NCBI GenBank assembly: GCA_030041515.1
Contig: JASHNS010000062.1
Coordinates: 18,858-82,857 of the forward strand
DNA length: 64,000 bases
Source of the DNA: Acidobacteriaceae bacterium
Lineage (GTDB): Bacteria; Acidobacteriota; Terriglobia; Terriglobales; Acidobacteriaceae
Direction: 5' to 3'
Each line of letters starts with the position of its first letter. The first letter of the stretch is position 1. Position numbers and translations under genes: made by a program. The notes beneath the pieces were generated by a model. The model searched no databases. It had not been told where the DNA came from and saw only the letters and a program-made list of their open reading frames with translations. Below, piece by piece: positions 6,822-15,932 of this stretch.

Positions 6822-6940
6822 GCTGGGCACGGGACAGGATCCTCGGCCACGCCGGGCGGGTCCGTTGGCCGTCCCGCGCCCGCTGCGGTGGAAAAACCGG
6901 GCGGAGCGCCGGCGCGGCCTTCGCTTGTGTTTTTTACGGG

Positions 6941-6960
6941 ACCTGGCAAGTTCGCCAGGT
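6941..6960. promoter_or_regulatory. 20-bp palindrome before the FemAB-like gene
   Basis: ACCTGGC (6941-6947) and GCCAGGT (6954-6960) form a perfect 7-bp inverted repeat around AAGTTC, 54 bp before the ATG at 7014. It follows a T-rich stretch (TGTTTTTTACGGG). It could be an operator or the hairpin of a terminator for the pilin gene. Confidence 0.35.
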
Positions 6961-7013
6961 TCGGGGGGTGGACGCGTTGGTAGACTCGCTGGACATCGAA
7001 AAGTGCTTCCCCC

Positions 7014-8177
7014 ATGAGCCCTCAGCTCCTCAAGCAGATCGTAGGGCAACGTTCGGCCGTTCCGGCCAATCGCGTTGTCTGCCAGGATCACCAGGAAGCC
7101 GCGCCCTGGGAACGGTTTCTGGCCCTGCAGAAGCACGCCCACATTGAACAAACCAATGCGTGGAGCAGGCTGAAGCAGATTTACGGCTGGCAACCGATTT
7201 GGGTATGGCTGCAGCAGGGCAGCAAAGTCCTGGGCGGCGCTATGATCCTCACCCGTCGGGTGAGCCGCATTGCCCGGATCGGCTATATCGAACGCGGTCC
7301 CGTCTGGGACCTGAATGAGGATGGCGCGGCGGAGCTGGTCACCCGGGCCGTCGCCGAAACCCTGGCGGCGCTGAAGATCAACTACGTCGCGGTGGTCCCA
7401 CCCTACTACGGCGCGATTGCCCGCGGATCGCTGGATTCGATGCGGCTGCGGCACAAGCCCGAACTTTTGCCTCCCACCGGTGTGGGCGAAGCGACGCTGC
7501 TGATTGACCTGCGCCAGAGCATCGACGAGATGCTGGCGGATATGTCGATGACCAAGCGCCAGAATCTTCGCCGCGCAGTCCGCAAAGGGGTGCAGGTGCG
7601 GTTGGGGGACGGGAGCGACGCGGAGACGATCCGCACCCTGATATGGGCGACGTGCCGCCGCCGGGGCTTGTCTCCCGCTCCCGGGCAGCTGGATTACCTG
7701 CCTAACCTGTGGCGCCTGCTGGGACCGTCGGGACAGGTGAAGTTTTTCCTCGCCGAACTGGACGGCGTGCCGCTGGCGGCGGCGGTGGTGCTCGTGTTCC
7801 AGGGAAAAATGCAGCTGTGGAGAGTGGGATGGAACGGCACCCATGAAAAGCACAATCCCAACGATCTGCTGCATTGGGAGGCGATGAAGTGGGGGAAAGA
7901 ACACGGCTGTGAGCTTTTCGACTTCATGCATATCCGCCCGGATCACGCGCGCGCTCTGCTGCAGGGGGAGCGCCCGCATGATTCTTATTCGGGCGTGACG
8001 GAATTCAAGATCAGTTACGGTGGCCAGCTTCGACTTCTTCCGGATCTTCTGTATGGGTCTTTTCATCCGACGGGGGAGCTTGCTTTGGGGCTCGGCGGAG
8101 CCAAACTGCTCGAGACGCGCCTGGGGAGCAGATGCCTCCTGGCAATTGGCCGAAAGATCAGAAGCGCTTACTTCTGA
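7014..8177 (+). CDS. FemAB-like GNAT-fold peptidyl/acyl transferase
   Basis: 387 residues. The two-lobed GNAT pattern of the FemAB family is visible: WERFLALQKHAHIEQTNAWSRLKQIYGWQP at the N-terminus, KRQNLRRAVRKGV in the middle, then LAELDGVPLAAAVVLVFQGKMQLWRVGWNG and a C-terminal KWGKEHGCELFDFMHIRPDH. FemAB enzymes use aminoacyl-tRNA to build peptidoglycan cross-bridges; relatives in polysaccharide loci transfer other groups. Without a neighbouring pathway the substrate cannot be named. The gene follows a palindrome and pilin gene and is the only member of its unit. Confidence 0.75.
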   Translation: MSPQLLKQIVGQRSAVPANRVVCQDHQEAAPWERFLALQKHAHIEQTNAWSRLKQIYGWQPIWVWLQQGSKVLGGAMILTRRVSRIARIGYIERGPVWDLNEDGAAELVTRAVAETLAALKINYVAVVPPYYGAIARGSLDSMRLRHKPELLPPTGVGEATLLIDLRQSIDEMLADMSMTKRQNLRRAVRKGVQVRLGDGSDAETIRTLIWATCRRRGLSPAPGQLDYLPNLWRLLGPSGQVKFFLAELDGVPLAAAVVLVFQGKMQLWRVGWNGTHEKHNPNDLLHWEAMKWGKEHGCELFDFMHIRPDHARALLQGERPHDSYSGVTEFKISYGGQLRLLPDLLYGSFHPTGELALGLGGAKLLETRLGSRCLLAIGRKIRSAYF

Positions 8178-8419
8178 GAGCGGATATACCGGTCGCCTGT
8201 GCGACCGTGCGTCCGATGATCCTGGCTGGATCGGTTCCTGTGCCTGGCCTTGAGCCTTGCGGGGTCCGGTTGCGCTGCCACGCCGGCGCGAGAGTGGCGT
8301 TGAAAGCACTGACTGAAAATTCAGCCGCTCGGGCGTGGTCCTTCGATATCATTGGGCCGTCTTTCCTTTCACATGGGAAACCAGGCTGTCTCAGTTCGTC
8401 TTGTTCCGGGAGAGCTTTC

Positions 8420-10252
8420 ATGCCTGCTTTGCGCGTCCTCTGCAGCCTTCCGCTCGCCGCTCTGCTGACCTGGGCGGGGGCTCAGCAATCTTCACCGCCG
8501 CCAGCGCAGCAGCCGCCGGCGCAGGGGCTCACCTACCACATCTCCGTGCAGGAAGTGCTGCTGGACGTGGTCGTGACGGACAAGGCCGGGCATCCGATTC
8601 CGGGGCTGACGGCGGCGGATTTCAGCGTGAGCGAGGAAGATCAGCCGCAGGCGATTCGGAGCCTGAAGTGGCATGCGCCGATGACGGCCGCGGAATTGGC
8701 TCGCCTGACGGCCGTGCCGCCGTTGCCCCCAAACACCTTTACCAACTACACGCCCATCGCGAACACGAATGTGGCCACGGTGATCCTGCTGGACGCGCTG
8801 GATACCCCGATCACTGCGCAGCAATACCTGCGGCAGGAGCTGATCCGCTACTTTCGCCAGATGCAGCCGGGCACACCGATGGCGATTTTCCAGCTCGACA
8901 CCGAGATGCACCTGATCCAGGGATTCACTTCCGATCCGCAGGTGCTGCTGGCGGCTGCCGCAAGCAAGCGCAATATGCCGTCGCTTGACAAGCCGATCCA
9001 CGGCAGCTACGGGCAGTACCGGCGAGCGCGTGCGCAGATTCTGCGCGACGGAATGAGGATGATGGGACGCTATCTGGCTGGCTTTCCGGGGCGCAAGAAT
9101 CTGATCTGGTTCACGGGCGAGGCGCCGATGACGATTCGTCTGGGGTATGGATTTGGCGATCCGTTTTACGACAGCTTCGACGTGGCGGGCGACGATCCCG
9201 CGGACAACCTGGACAATCTGACGGCTACGCTGACGACGAGCCGGATCGCCGTGTATCCGGTGGATGTGCGCGGACTGGGGATGCTTCCGGGATTTTCAGC
9301 AGCGAGCGGCCGAGGGCCGGGTGCGACCAGCGCGATGCGGTACCTGTACCTGCGCGACGCCAACTATACGAATCTGGAACGGGTAGCGAATGAGACGGGA
9401 GGGGAAGCCTTCGACAATCTCAATGACTTCGGTCCGGTGATCGCGAAAATCACAAGCGAAACGGCGGGCTATTACACGCTGGCTTACTCGACGACGAACA
9501 CCGCATGGGAGGGCGAGTACCGGAACATTACGCTGACTGTGGACCGGCCTGGAGCGCGGCTGGATTACCGGCATGGCTATTACGCGTTCAGTCGAGACAA
9601 GCCGCTGGCGCGCGCACTGAGGCGGCATCACGCGAAGGCAGGCGCGAAGCCTAAGACTCCGCCGGCCTCCACGACGGCTGCGCCGACCGTTGCCAGGATC
9701 CCGCTGATGCCGATCGGAGCGCTGATCCGGCAACCGAACCACGGCGGGTTCGGTGCGGCGATGCAGCTGGGAGCGGTTCCCCCGACAGAGATCGTCTTCG
9801 TTGCGAGCGTTCGTCCTGAGGCGCCGATCCGGAAGATCGGTAAGCACGATGCTGTGCCCCAGGACAATTTCCTCGCCCAGCCGTGGCAGCACAAGCCGTT
9901 TCGCACCTACGACATTCTGTTCCACGCCAGTGGCCGGAATATCGAACTGACGCCGACGGCAGACGGGCTTCATCACGGGCAGGTCGAGTTTGTCGCCGTG
10001 CTCTATGACGCCGAAGGCGACGTTGTGAATACGATTCAGCAGAACGCGACGATCGACCTGAATGATCGCCTTTACCTGGAGATGCTGCTGCACGGCTTGC
10101 CGCTGATGGCGCACATTGCCGTGCCGGTGAAGGGGAATTACTTCCTGCGCCTGGGAGTTCGCGACGTGGGCAGCGATGCGGTAGGTGCTATGGAAATCCC
10201 AATCGATCAGATTCGTTCGGATGTTCCGGTGCCGGGTTTCCCGAGCTCCTGA
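8420..10252 (+). CDS. Secreted VWFA-related protein of acidobacterial type
   Basis: 610 residues from ATG 8420, which has GGGAGAG eight bases upstream; a longer frame from 8132 overlaps the previous gene and is rejected. A signal peptide ends near WAGAQQ. The next segment (VQEVLLDVVVTDKAGHPIPGLTAADFSVSEED) is the typical opening of the acidobacterial VWFA-related family, followed by a von Willebrand A-like fold with a degenerate metal site (VILLDALDTPI in place of DxSxS) and FPGRKNLIWFTGEAP. The C-terminal third is a beta-rich region of unknown role. Many paralogues of this family occur in Acidobacteriota; partners are unknown. It converges on the histidine kinase gene. Confidence 0.85.
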   Translation: MPALRVLCSLPLAALLTWAGAQQSSPPPAQQPPAQGLTYHISVQEVLLDVVVTDKAGHPIPGLTAADFSVSEEDQPQAIRSLKWHAPMTAAELARLTAVPPLPPNTFTNYTPIANTNVATVILLDALDTPITAQQYLRQELIRYFRQMQPGTPMAIFQLDTEMHLIQGFTSDPQVLLAAAASKRNMPSLDKPIHGSYGQYRRARAQILRDGMRMMGRYLAGFPGRKNLIWFTGEAPMTIRLGYGFGDPFYDSFDVAGDDPADNLDNLTATLTTSRIAVYPVDVRGLGMLPGFSAASGRGPGATSAMRYLYLRDANYTNLERVANETGGEAFDNLNDFGPVIAKITSETAGYYTLAYSTTNTAWEGEYRNITLTVDRPGARLDYRHGYYAFSRDKPLARALRRHHAKAGAKPKTPPASTTAAPTVARIPLMPIGALIRQPNHGGFGAAMQLGAVPPTEIVFVASVRPEAPIRKIGKHDAVPQDNFLAQPWQHKPFRTYDILFHASGRNIELTPTADGLHHGQVEFVAVLYDAEGDVVNTIQQNATIDLNDRLYLEMLLHGLPLMAHIAVPVKGNYFLRLGVRDVGSDAVGAMEIPIDQIRSDVPVPGFPSS

Positions 10253-10358
10253 CGCGTGAACCGATGGCGAGTCCTCCCTGTCCCCGCATAAGGGACGGAG
10301 GCATTCGGATTCGCCGCTTCGCGACTTACCTCATCCCGGCCCTGAGGCCGCGGGATTT

Positions 10359-12218
10359 CTATGGCAGGACTTCCTGTTCTGTTTCTTTCCCGATCTCGGC
10401 AGAGTCCACGCCATCGGCGGGAAAGAAAAGACTGAATACGGTCCCAGTGGATCCGCCCGATGCGCAACTGCGCAGCTGCACGGTGCCGTGATGCTTGCGG
10501 ATAATCTGCTCGCTCACCCACAGGCCGAGGCCGGTGCCCGTTGCGTCCTTGGTGGTAAAGAACGGCTCGAAGATGTGGCGTTGCGCCTCGGGCGTGATGC
10601 CGCAGCCGGTGTCCGCAACGGTGACGCGCAGGCCTTCCGATCCCTTCTGTTGCGCGGCACGCGCGCGTACGATCAGGCGCCCACCCACCGGCGTCATGGC
10701 ATCCACCGCGTTGGTGACCAGATTGGCAAATAGCTGGCGCAGCTCGCCAGCGAAGCAGAAGAGCGGAAGATCGGAGGGATAGTTCCGCTCCACGTGGACG
10801 TGCGCGGTCTGGACGCGACTGGTGTGCAGAGTGAGGACGGAATCGAGGAGCTCCGCGATGTTGGTAACGGCCGGAAGAGTGGACTGGCGATAAAAGCGCA
10901 GGGTCTGCTGGGCGATCTCCGAGACACGCGCAACTTCCTGCTGGGCCATGTCGACATAGTGCTCCGAGGCGGGTGAAAGCGGCTCCTGATGGATGAGATA
11001 AAGCAGGTTGGTGACCGCCTCGAGGGGGTTATTGATTTCGTGAGCGACGGAGGCGGCCAGTCTCCCTGCGGCAGCCAGCTTTTCAGTGCGCCGCAGGGCC
11101 TCTTCGGCGCGCTTCTGCTCGGTGGTATCGACCAGGATCGCTCCCACCCAGCGCGTGGTGTCGGGATCGGTGCGCACGGGGTAGAGGTGAGCCAGCCAGC
11201 TCCGGTTGCGCCCGGGCGCCGCTTCCCATGCCAGCTCGAGGTTTCGGACCGGTTCGCCCGTCTGAAAGACCTTCTCCAGGTCCTGCTCCAGCCTGGCCGC
11301 CATGGCAGGAGGAAGAATCACATCCGCGCCGCGGCCAAGATGGAGAGCGAACGAGTAGCTGTCCATGTCGGCCAGGAATTGATTCACGCGAACGAAACGG
11401 TACTTTCGGTCGAAGAACGCGAAGCCGATTGGGGCATTGGCCAGCATGGAATCCAGCAATGCGAGTGTCTCGTTGAGTCCGGCCCGCTGTTCGTGCATGG
11501 CCGCAACCATCCGGTTGAAGGCAATGGTGAGATCCGCTGCTTCATTGGCTGATTTCACCCGCAGTGGAAAAGGGCCGGTATCTTCCGGATCCTGGATAAG
11601 CCGGCGTGTCGCCCGCGTGAGCGTCGCCAGTTGGCGCGTAATCGACTGCGCCAGAACGGCGGCAATCAGGGTACAACCGGCGAAGACAAACAAGGACCAC
11701 AAGACGGTCATGCGCAGCAGCGAACGCAAATCCTGGCGATCCTGCTGCTCGTTCGGATAAATCCACGCGAGCGCCCGCACCCGGCCACCGGCGACCACGG
11801 GGGCGACGGCTTCCCAGTTGCGCGAAGAGGTGGCGAAGATATCCGGTTTGGTCAGGGCACGCAGGTAAACTCGTTCCTTGCCTGAGAGCGTGAGCCGGCC
11901 AAGGGTGGCGGGATCGCTGCTGGCCATGGTACGGCCCTGCATGTCCGTAATCTGGACCGCATTGACGCTGGGCGCCTGCGCGGCCGTCACGACCACGTTT
12001 TGCAGATCCTGGGAGCGATTATTCTGGATCGCCACGCTGCTTTCAGCAGCGACCAAATACGCCTGGTATTCCAGGCGGCGGTGCAGATGCTGGAGCAGTT
12101 CAGCATTCTGCTGATGGGCGAGCAACAACGCGAAGATCGCCACGACGATCAATTCAAACAGGATCAGCGCGCCCATCAGCTGGCCGCGGATCGTGCGTAA
12201 AACTGGAAACTTCATCAT
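10359..12218 (-). CDS. Membrane sensor histidine kinase (HAMP-PAS-HisKA-HATPase)
   Basis: 619 residues. A first membrane helix (about 13-33) and a second (about 170-192) flank a periplasmic sensor of about 135 residues. A HAMP linker, a PAS domain (FFDRKYRFVRVNQFLADM), the phosphoacceptor box SVAHEINNPLEAV (His about 393) and a HATPase_c domain with N box LFANLVTNAVDAM, VADTGCGI and GTGLGLWV follow. All core catalytic motifs look intact. No response regulator gene lies next to it, so its partner is elsewhere. It is convergent with the VWFA gene; a hairpin without a T-run lies between them. The ligand is unknown. Confidence 0.88.
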   Translation of the reverse strand: MMKFPVLRTIRGQLMGALILFELIVVAIFALLLAHQQNAELLQHLHRRLEYQAYLVAAESSVAIQNNRSQDLQNVVVTAAQAPSVNAVQITDMQGRTMASSDPATLGRLTLSGKERVYLRALTKPDIFATSSRNWEAVAPVVAGGRVRALAWIYPNEQQDRQDLRSLLRMTVLWSLFVFAGCTLIAAVLAQSITRQLATLTRATRRLIQDPEDTGPFPLRVKSANEAADLTIAFNRMVAAMHEQRAGLNETLALLDSMLANAPIGFAFFDRKYRFVRVNQFLADMDSYSFALHLGRGADVILPPAMAARLEQDLEKVFQTGEPVRNLELAWEAAPGRNRSWLAHLYPVRTDPDTTRWVGAILVDTTEQKRAEEALRRTEKLAAAGRLAASVAHEINNPLEAVTNLLYLIHQEPLSPASEHYVDMAQQEVARVSEIAQQTLRFYRQSTLPAVTNIAELLDSVLTLHTSRVQTAHVHVERNYPSDLPLFCFAGELRQLFANLVTNAVDAMTPVGGRLIVRARAAQQKGSEGLRVTVADTGCGITPEAQRHIFEPFFTTKDATGTGLGLWVSEQIIRKHHGTVQLRSCASGGSTGTVFSLFFPADGVDSAEIGKETEQEVLP

Positions 12219-12283
12219 CCGTCCTGAATATATTGTTGCGGGAGCCCAGCGTGCCAGGAACTTCCCTGCCGCACCGATCCCCG

Positions 12284-13312
12284 TCAGACCCGAGCAAATT
12301 CTCCCGCGGGAAGGACCAGCTTCTGCTTCAGATCGGCTGCGATCTGGCGCCCGTGAAAGCGCCCGTTCTCAATAAATATCTCGTTGGTGCGCTCGCCGGC
12401 GATGATCACGCCGGCGAGGTAAATCCCCGGGACATTGCTCTCGAGGCTGGAGGGATCGCACGCGGGACAGCGGTCGTCACCCTCGATGCGGACTCCCAGC
12501 GATTCGAGAAACGTGAAATCAGGCCGATAGCCGGTCATGGCCAGTACGGCATCGTTGGGGATGGTCAATTCCCCCTGCGGCGTGAGCAGGGTTGCGGAAT
12601 CGGGATCGATGCGGGTGACCGCGGTGTTGAAAAGCGCCGCGATCTCGCCGTTTTTGATGCGGTTCTCGATGTCGGGCAGAATCCAATATTTCACGTGGCC
12701 ATGCATGGCCGGCCCGCGGTGCACGAGCGTGACGCGCGCGCCGTGCCTCCACAGCTCGAGGGCAGCGATGGCCGCCGAATTTTTGCCGCCGATCACCAGC
12801 ACATCGAGCCCGTAATACGGGTGAGGATCGTTATAGTAGTGCCGCACTTTCGGCAGATCTTCGCCGGGAATATTCATCATGTTGGGCAAATCGTAGTAGC
12901 CCGTGGCGACGACCAGCTTCCGGGTGGTGTAAACCCGGGCACGGCCGAAACGGTCGCGCGTGTGGATTTCGAAGCGCAAATCTTCGCCGGTGACGCGCTC
13001 CACCACCTGATAGGGGCGGACGTCGAGGTGGTAATACATCGCCACTTTGCGGTAGTACTCCAGCGCCTCGTTGCGCGTGGGCTTGGCGTTGGGGCTGGGA
13101 AAGGGAATGTCGCCGATTTCCAGCAGCTCGGAGGTGGTAAAGAACGTCATGTGCGAGGGATAGTGGAAGAGCGAGTTGCAGAGGCAGCCCTTATCCACCA
13201 GCGCCGAGCGGAAGCCGGCGCGCTGCGCTTCGATGGCGCAGGCCATCCCGGTCGGCCCGGCGCCGATCACGAGGACATCGAAAGAGGCTTCGGTGTGCGC
13301 GGTTTCGCCCAT
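12284..13312 (-). CDS. ypdA: YpdA-type bacillithiol disulfide reductase
   Basis: 342 residues. FAD-binding GAGPTG (17-22), the YpdA-characteristic SLFHYPSHMTFFTTSELLEIG, and a second Rossmann motif VLVIGGKNSAAIAALELW for NAD(P)H are present. The family lacks the CxxC of thioredoxin reductases; one Cys in KGCLCNS matches the single conserved Cys of YpdA. YpdA reduces oxidised bacillithiol with NADPH, which implies that the organism makes bacillithiol or a related thiol. It is divergent from fumA, with 90 bp between the starts. Confidence 0.88.
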   Translation of the reverse strand: MGETAHTEASFDVLVIGAGPTGMACAIEAQRAGFRSALVDKGCLCNSLFHYPSHMTFFTTSELLEIGDIPFPSPNAKPTRNEALEYYRKVAMYYHLDVRPYQVVERVTGEDLRFEIHTRDRFGRARVYTTRKLVVATGYYDLPNMMNIPGEDLPKVRHYYNDPHPYYGLDVLVIGGKNSAAIAALELWRHGARVTLVHRGPAMHGHVKYWILPDIENRIKNGEIAALFNTAVTRIDPDSATLLTPQGELTIPNDAVLAMTGYRPDFTFLESLGVRIEGDDRCPACDPSSLESNVPGIYLAGVIIAGERTNEIFIENGRFHGRQIAADLKQKLVLPAGEFARV

Positions 13313-13402
13313 CCCTTTAGCTTAGACGATGGCCGCGCATCCATGGGGACGGGCGCCCAAAGGGGCGCCGGTTTACCCTAAAGACAGGTTCGGGGCGGAA
13401 AA

Positions 13403-14926
13403 ATGGCGACCATTCGGCAGGAAGACTTGATTCAGAGCGTGGCGGACGCTCTACAGTACATCAGCTATTACCATCCGGTGGATTACATTACGTCGCTGGG
13501 GCGCGCGTACGAGCGCGAGGAGTCGCCGGCAGCGCGGGATGCCATCGTGCAGATCCTGGTGAACTCGCGCATGTGCGCCGAGGGTCATCGCCCCATTTGC
13601 CAGGACACGGGTATCGTGACCATTTTTCTCAAGGTCGGCATGGACGTGCGCTGGGACGCCACGATGACCGTGCAGGAGATGTGCGATGAGGGTGTGCGGC
13701 GGGCGTATCTGAATCCTGACAACACGCTGCGGGCGTCGATCCTTGCCGATCCGGCGGGCGCGCGCAAAAACACCCGCGACAACACTCCGTCGGTCGTTTC
13801 GGTGGAGATGGTGCGCGGCGGGAATGTCGACGTTACCGTCGCGGCCAAAGGCGGAGGGTCGGAAGCAAAGTCGAAGTTTGTGATGCTCAATCCTTCGGAT
13901 TCGATTGTCGAGTGGGTGGTGAAGACCGTGCCGACGATGGGCGCGGGATGGTGCCCGCCGGGGATGCTGGGGATCGGCATCGGGGGCACGGCGGAAAAGG
14001 CCATGCTTCTCGCGAAGGAAGCGTTGATGGATCCGATCGACATGCGCGATCTGATCGCGCGCGGCGCGAAGAACCGGATCGAGGAATTGCGTCTGGAAAT
14101 CTACGAGAAGGTGAACCAGCTCGGCATCGGGGCGCAGGGACTCGGCGGCCTGACGACCGTGCTGGATGTGAAGATCAGGGACTATCCGACGCACGCGGCC
14201 AACCTGCCGGTCGCGATGATCCCCAACTGCGCGGCGACCCGGCACGCGCATTTCGTACTGGATGGCTCGGGTCCGGTGGCGCTCCAACCGCCTTCGCTGG
14301 AGGACTGGCCGAAGATTACGTACGACGTTTCTTCCGCGCGACGCGTAAATCTGGACACGGTCACGCGTGAGCAGGCCGCGACTTGGAAACCGGGCGAGGT
14401 GTTGCTGCTGCGCGGGAAGCTGCTGACGGGCCGCGATGCCGCACACAAGCGCATGACGGAGATGCTGAACCGCGGCGAGAAGCTCCCCGTGGACTTTGCC
14501 AATCGCTTCATCTATTACGTGGGACCTGTTGATCCCGTTCGAGATGAGGTGATGGGACCGGCCGGCCCGACAACGGCGACGCGCATGGATAAATTCACGC
14601 GTCAGATGCTGGAGCAGACGGGCCTGCTGGGCATGATCGGCAAGTCAGAGCGCGGACCGGAAGCGATTGAAGCGATCCGTGACAACCGCGCCGTGTATTT
14701 GATGGCGGTGGGCGGCGCAGCGTATCTGGTATCGAAAGCGATTCGCGCGGCACGGGTGGTCGCGTTTGAGGACCTCGGCATGGAAGCCATCTACGAGTTC
14801 ACGGTGGAGGATATGCCGGTGACGGTCGCTGTCGATGCGCGGGGAACGTCAGTGCACCAGACGGGACCGGCGGAGTGGAAGGTGCGCATCCAGAAGGAAT
14901 TCGCGGGCGTGCCGATTCTGGCGTGA
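13403..14926 (+). CDS. fumA: Class I (iron-sulfur) fumarate hydratase
   Basis: 507 residues, the length of the fused alpha-beta form. It converts fumarate to malate in the TCA cycle using a 4Fe-4S cluster. Cluster cysteines are visible in RPICQDTG (C66), GWCPPGM (about 185) and IPNCAATRHAH (about 276). The C-terminal beta part carries GKLLTGRDAAHKRM and YYVGPVDPVRDEVMGPAGPTT. It heads a same-strand row with an EamA transporter and aspartase; aspartase makes fumarate from aspartate, so the two enzymes form a short route from aspartate to malate. Confidence 0.94.
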   Translation: MATIRQEDLIQSVADALQYISYYHPVDYITSLGRAYEREESPAARDAIVQILVNSRMCAEGHRPICQDTGIVTIFLKVGMDVRWDATMTVQEMCDEGVRRAYLNPDNTLRASILADPAGARKNTRDNTPSVVSVEMVRGGNVDVTVAAKGGGSEAKSKFVMLNPSDSIVEWVVKTVPTMGAGWCPPGMLGIGIGGTAEKAMLLAKEALMDPIDMRDLIARGAKNRIEELRLEIYEKVNQLGIGAQGLGGLTTVLDVKIRDYPTHAANLPVAMIPNCAATRHAHFVLDGSGPVALQPPSLEDWPKITYDVSSARRVNLDTVTREQAATWKPGEVLLLRGKLLTGRDAAHKRMTEMLNRGEKLPVDFANRFIYYVGPVDPVRDEVMGPAGPTTATRMDKFTRQMLEQTGLLGMIGKSERGPEAIEAIRDNRAVYLMAVGGAAYLVSKAIRAARVVAFEDLGMEAIYEFTVEDMPVTVAVDARGTSVHQTGPAEWKVRIQKEFAGVPILA

Positions 14927-14973
14927 CAGAGGGCTGAATTGCTTTTCGTAACAGCGCCGGGACGGCCAATCCC

Positions 14974-15882
14974 ATGAAGCCAACTGTCTCGCATCTCGGC
15001 GCCATCGGCTTTGCACTCGCCGGATTCACCTTTTGGGTGCTGACCGACACGACCATCAAGCTGGTGGGACCGTCGGGGCTGCCGGCGTATGAGGTCGTCG
15101 CTTTTCTGGGGCTCTTCATCGCGGGATTTCTGGTGCTGCATGCGCTGGTGCGGGGAAAAGTGCGGCAGCTATGGCCACGCAATGTGCCGCGGCAGCTGGT
15201 GCGGTCGGGGCTCGACCTTGGAAACAATCTGGGCGTGGTGATTGCGCTGCGGCACCTGAGCCTGACGCTGTTTTACATCCTGGTCTTCCTGGCTCCGATG
15301 GTGACGACCATTTTGTCGGCGATCTTTCTGCGCGAGCGGCTCACGTGGCGCAAGGGCCTTGCGATTTTCAGCGGCTTTGCGGGCGTGGTGATCGCCGTTG
15401 ACCCGCTGGGCGCGGGGCGACACGCCGACTGGGCCGGCTACGCGGCGTGCCTGCTGTGCGTCGCCTGCTTCTCGGTCAACATGGTGTGGTCGCGCGTGCT
15501 CACGCAGACGGAGACTCCGGAGAGCCTGACGTTTTTCTCCGGGCTGGTGATGGCGGTGGCTGGATTTGGGCTGATGCTGGGGCATGCGGCGCCGGTGGGG
15601 CTGGGGCTGGGCGGATTACTCGTCGCCATGGGGCTGTTCTGCGCGCTGGGGACGATGTGCTTCTTTATCGCGCTGCGGCATACTTCCGCCGCGAATGTGG
15701 CGCAGTACCATTACACGCAGCTGGTCTCCGGAGCGCTGATGGCATACCTGGTGTGGCACCAGAAGCCGACGATCTCTATGCTGGTGGGCGGGATCCTGAT
15801 TGCCGGATCGGGGCTGTCCATCGCCTGGGCCGCGTCGCGGGAGCGGTTCAGCGGGATTCCACTGCCGATTGTGCCGGAGTGA
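14974..15882 (+). CDS. EamA/DMT-family transporter
   Basis: 302 residues with about ten hydrophobic helices arranged as two repeated halves, the EamA (drug/metabolite transporter) layout. Ends of helices such as LFYILVFLAPMVTTILSAIFLRERLTWRKGLAIFSGFAGVVI are typical of the family. The transported compound cannot be read from sequence. It lies between fumA and aspA, 47 bp after the first and 50 bp before the second, so an organic acid or amino acid is a possible cargo by context only. Confidence 0.85.
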   Translation: MKPTVSHLGAIGFALAGFTFWVLTDTTIKLVGPSGLPAYEVVAFLGLFIAGFLVLHALVRGKVRQLWPRNVPRQLVRSGLDLGNNLGVVIALRHLSLTLFYILVFLAPMVTTILSAIFLRERLTWRKGLAIFSGFAGVVIAVDPLGAGRHADWAGYAACLLCVACFSVNMVWSRVLTQTETPESLTFFSGLVMAVAGFGLMLGHAAPVGLGLGGLLVAMGLFCALGTMCFFIALRHTSAANVAQYHYTQLVSGALMAYLVWHQKPTISMLVGGILIAGSGLSIAWAASRERFSGIPLPIVPE

Positions 15883-15932
15883 AGGGATGAGTCTTGCGGA
15901 GGCCTCGCTCATCCCACAGAGAAGGAGAGCTG

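Noticed and set aside
8190..8207. Hairpin CGGTCGC/GCGACCG after the FemAB-like gene
   Set aside because: Seven-base stem with no T-run and ordinary flanks; too weak to list as a terminator.
6543..8309. 588-codon minus-strand frame
   Set aside because: It covers the FemAB-like gene and the pilin gene antisense and shows only low-complexity sequence.
10275..10358. Two hairpins between the VWFA and kinase genes as terminators
   Set aside because: Stems contain bulges and neither strand has a T-run; they may still act with Rho but cannot be called intrinsic terminators.
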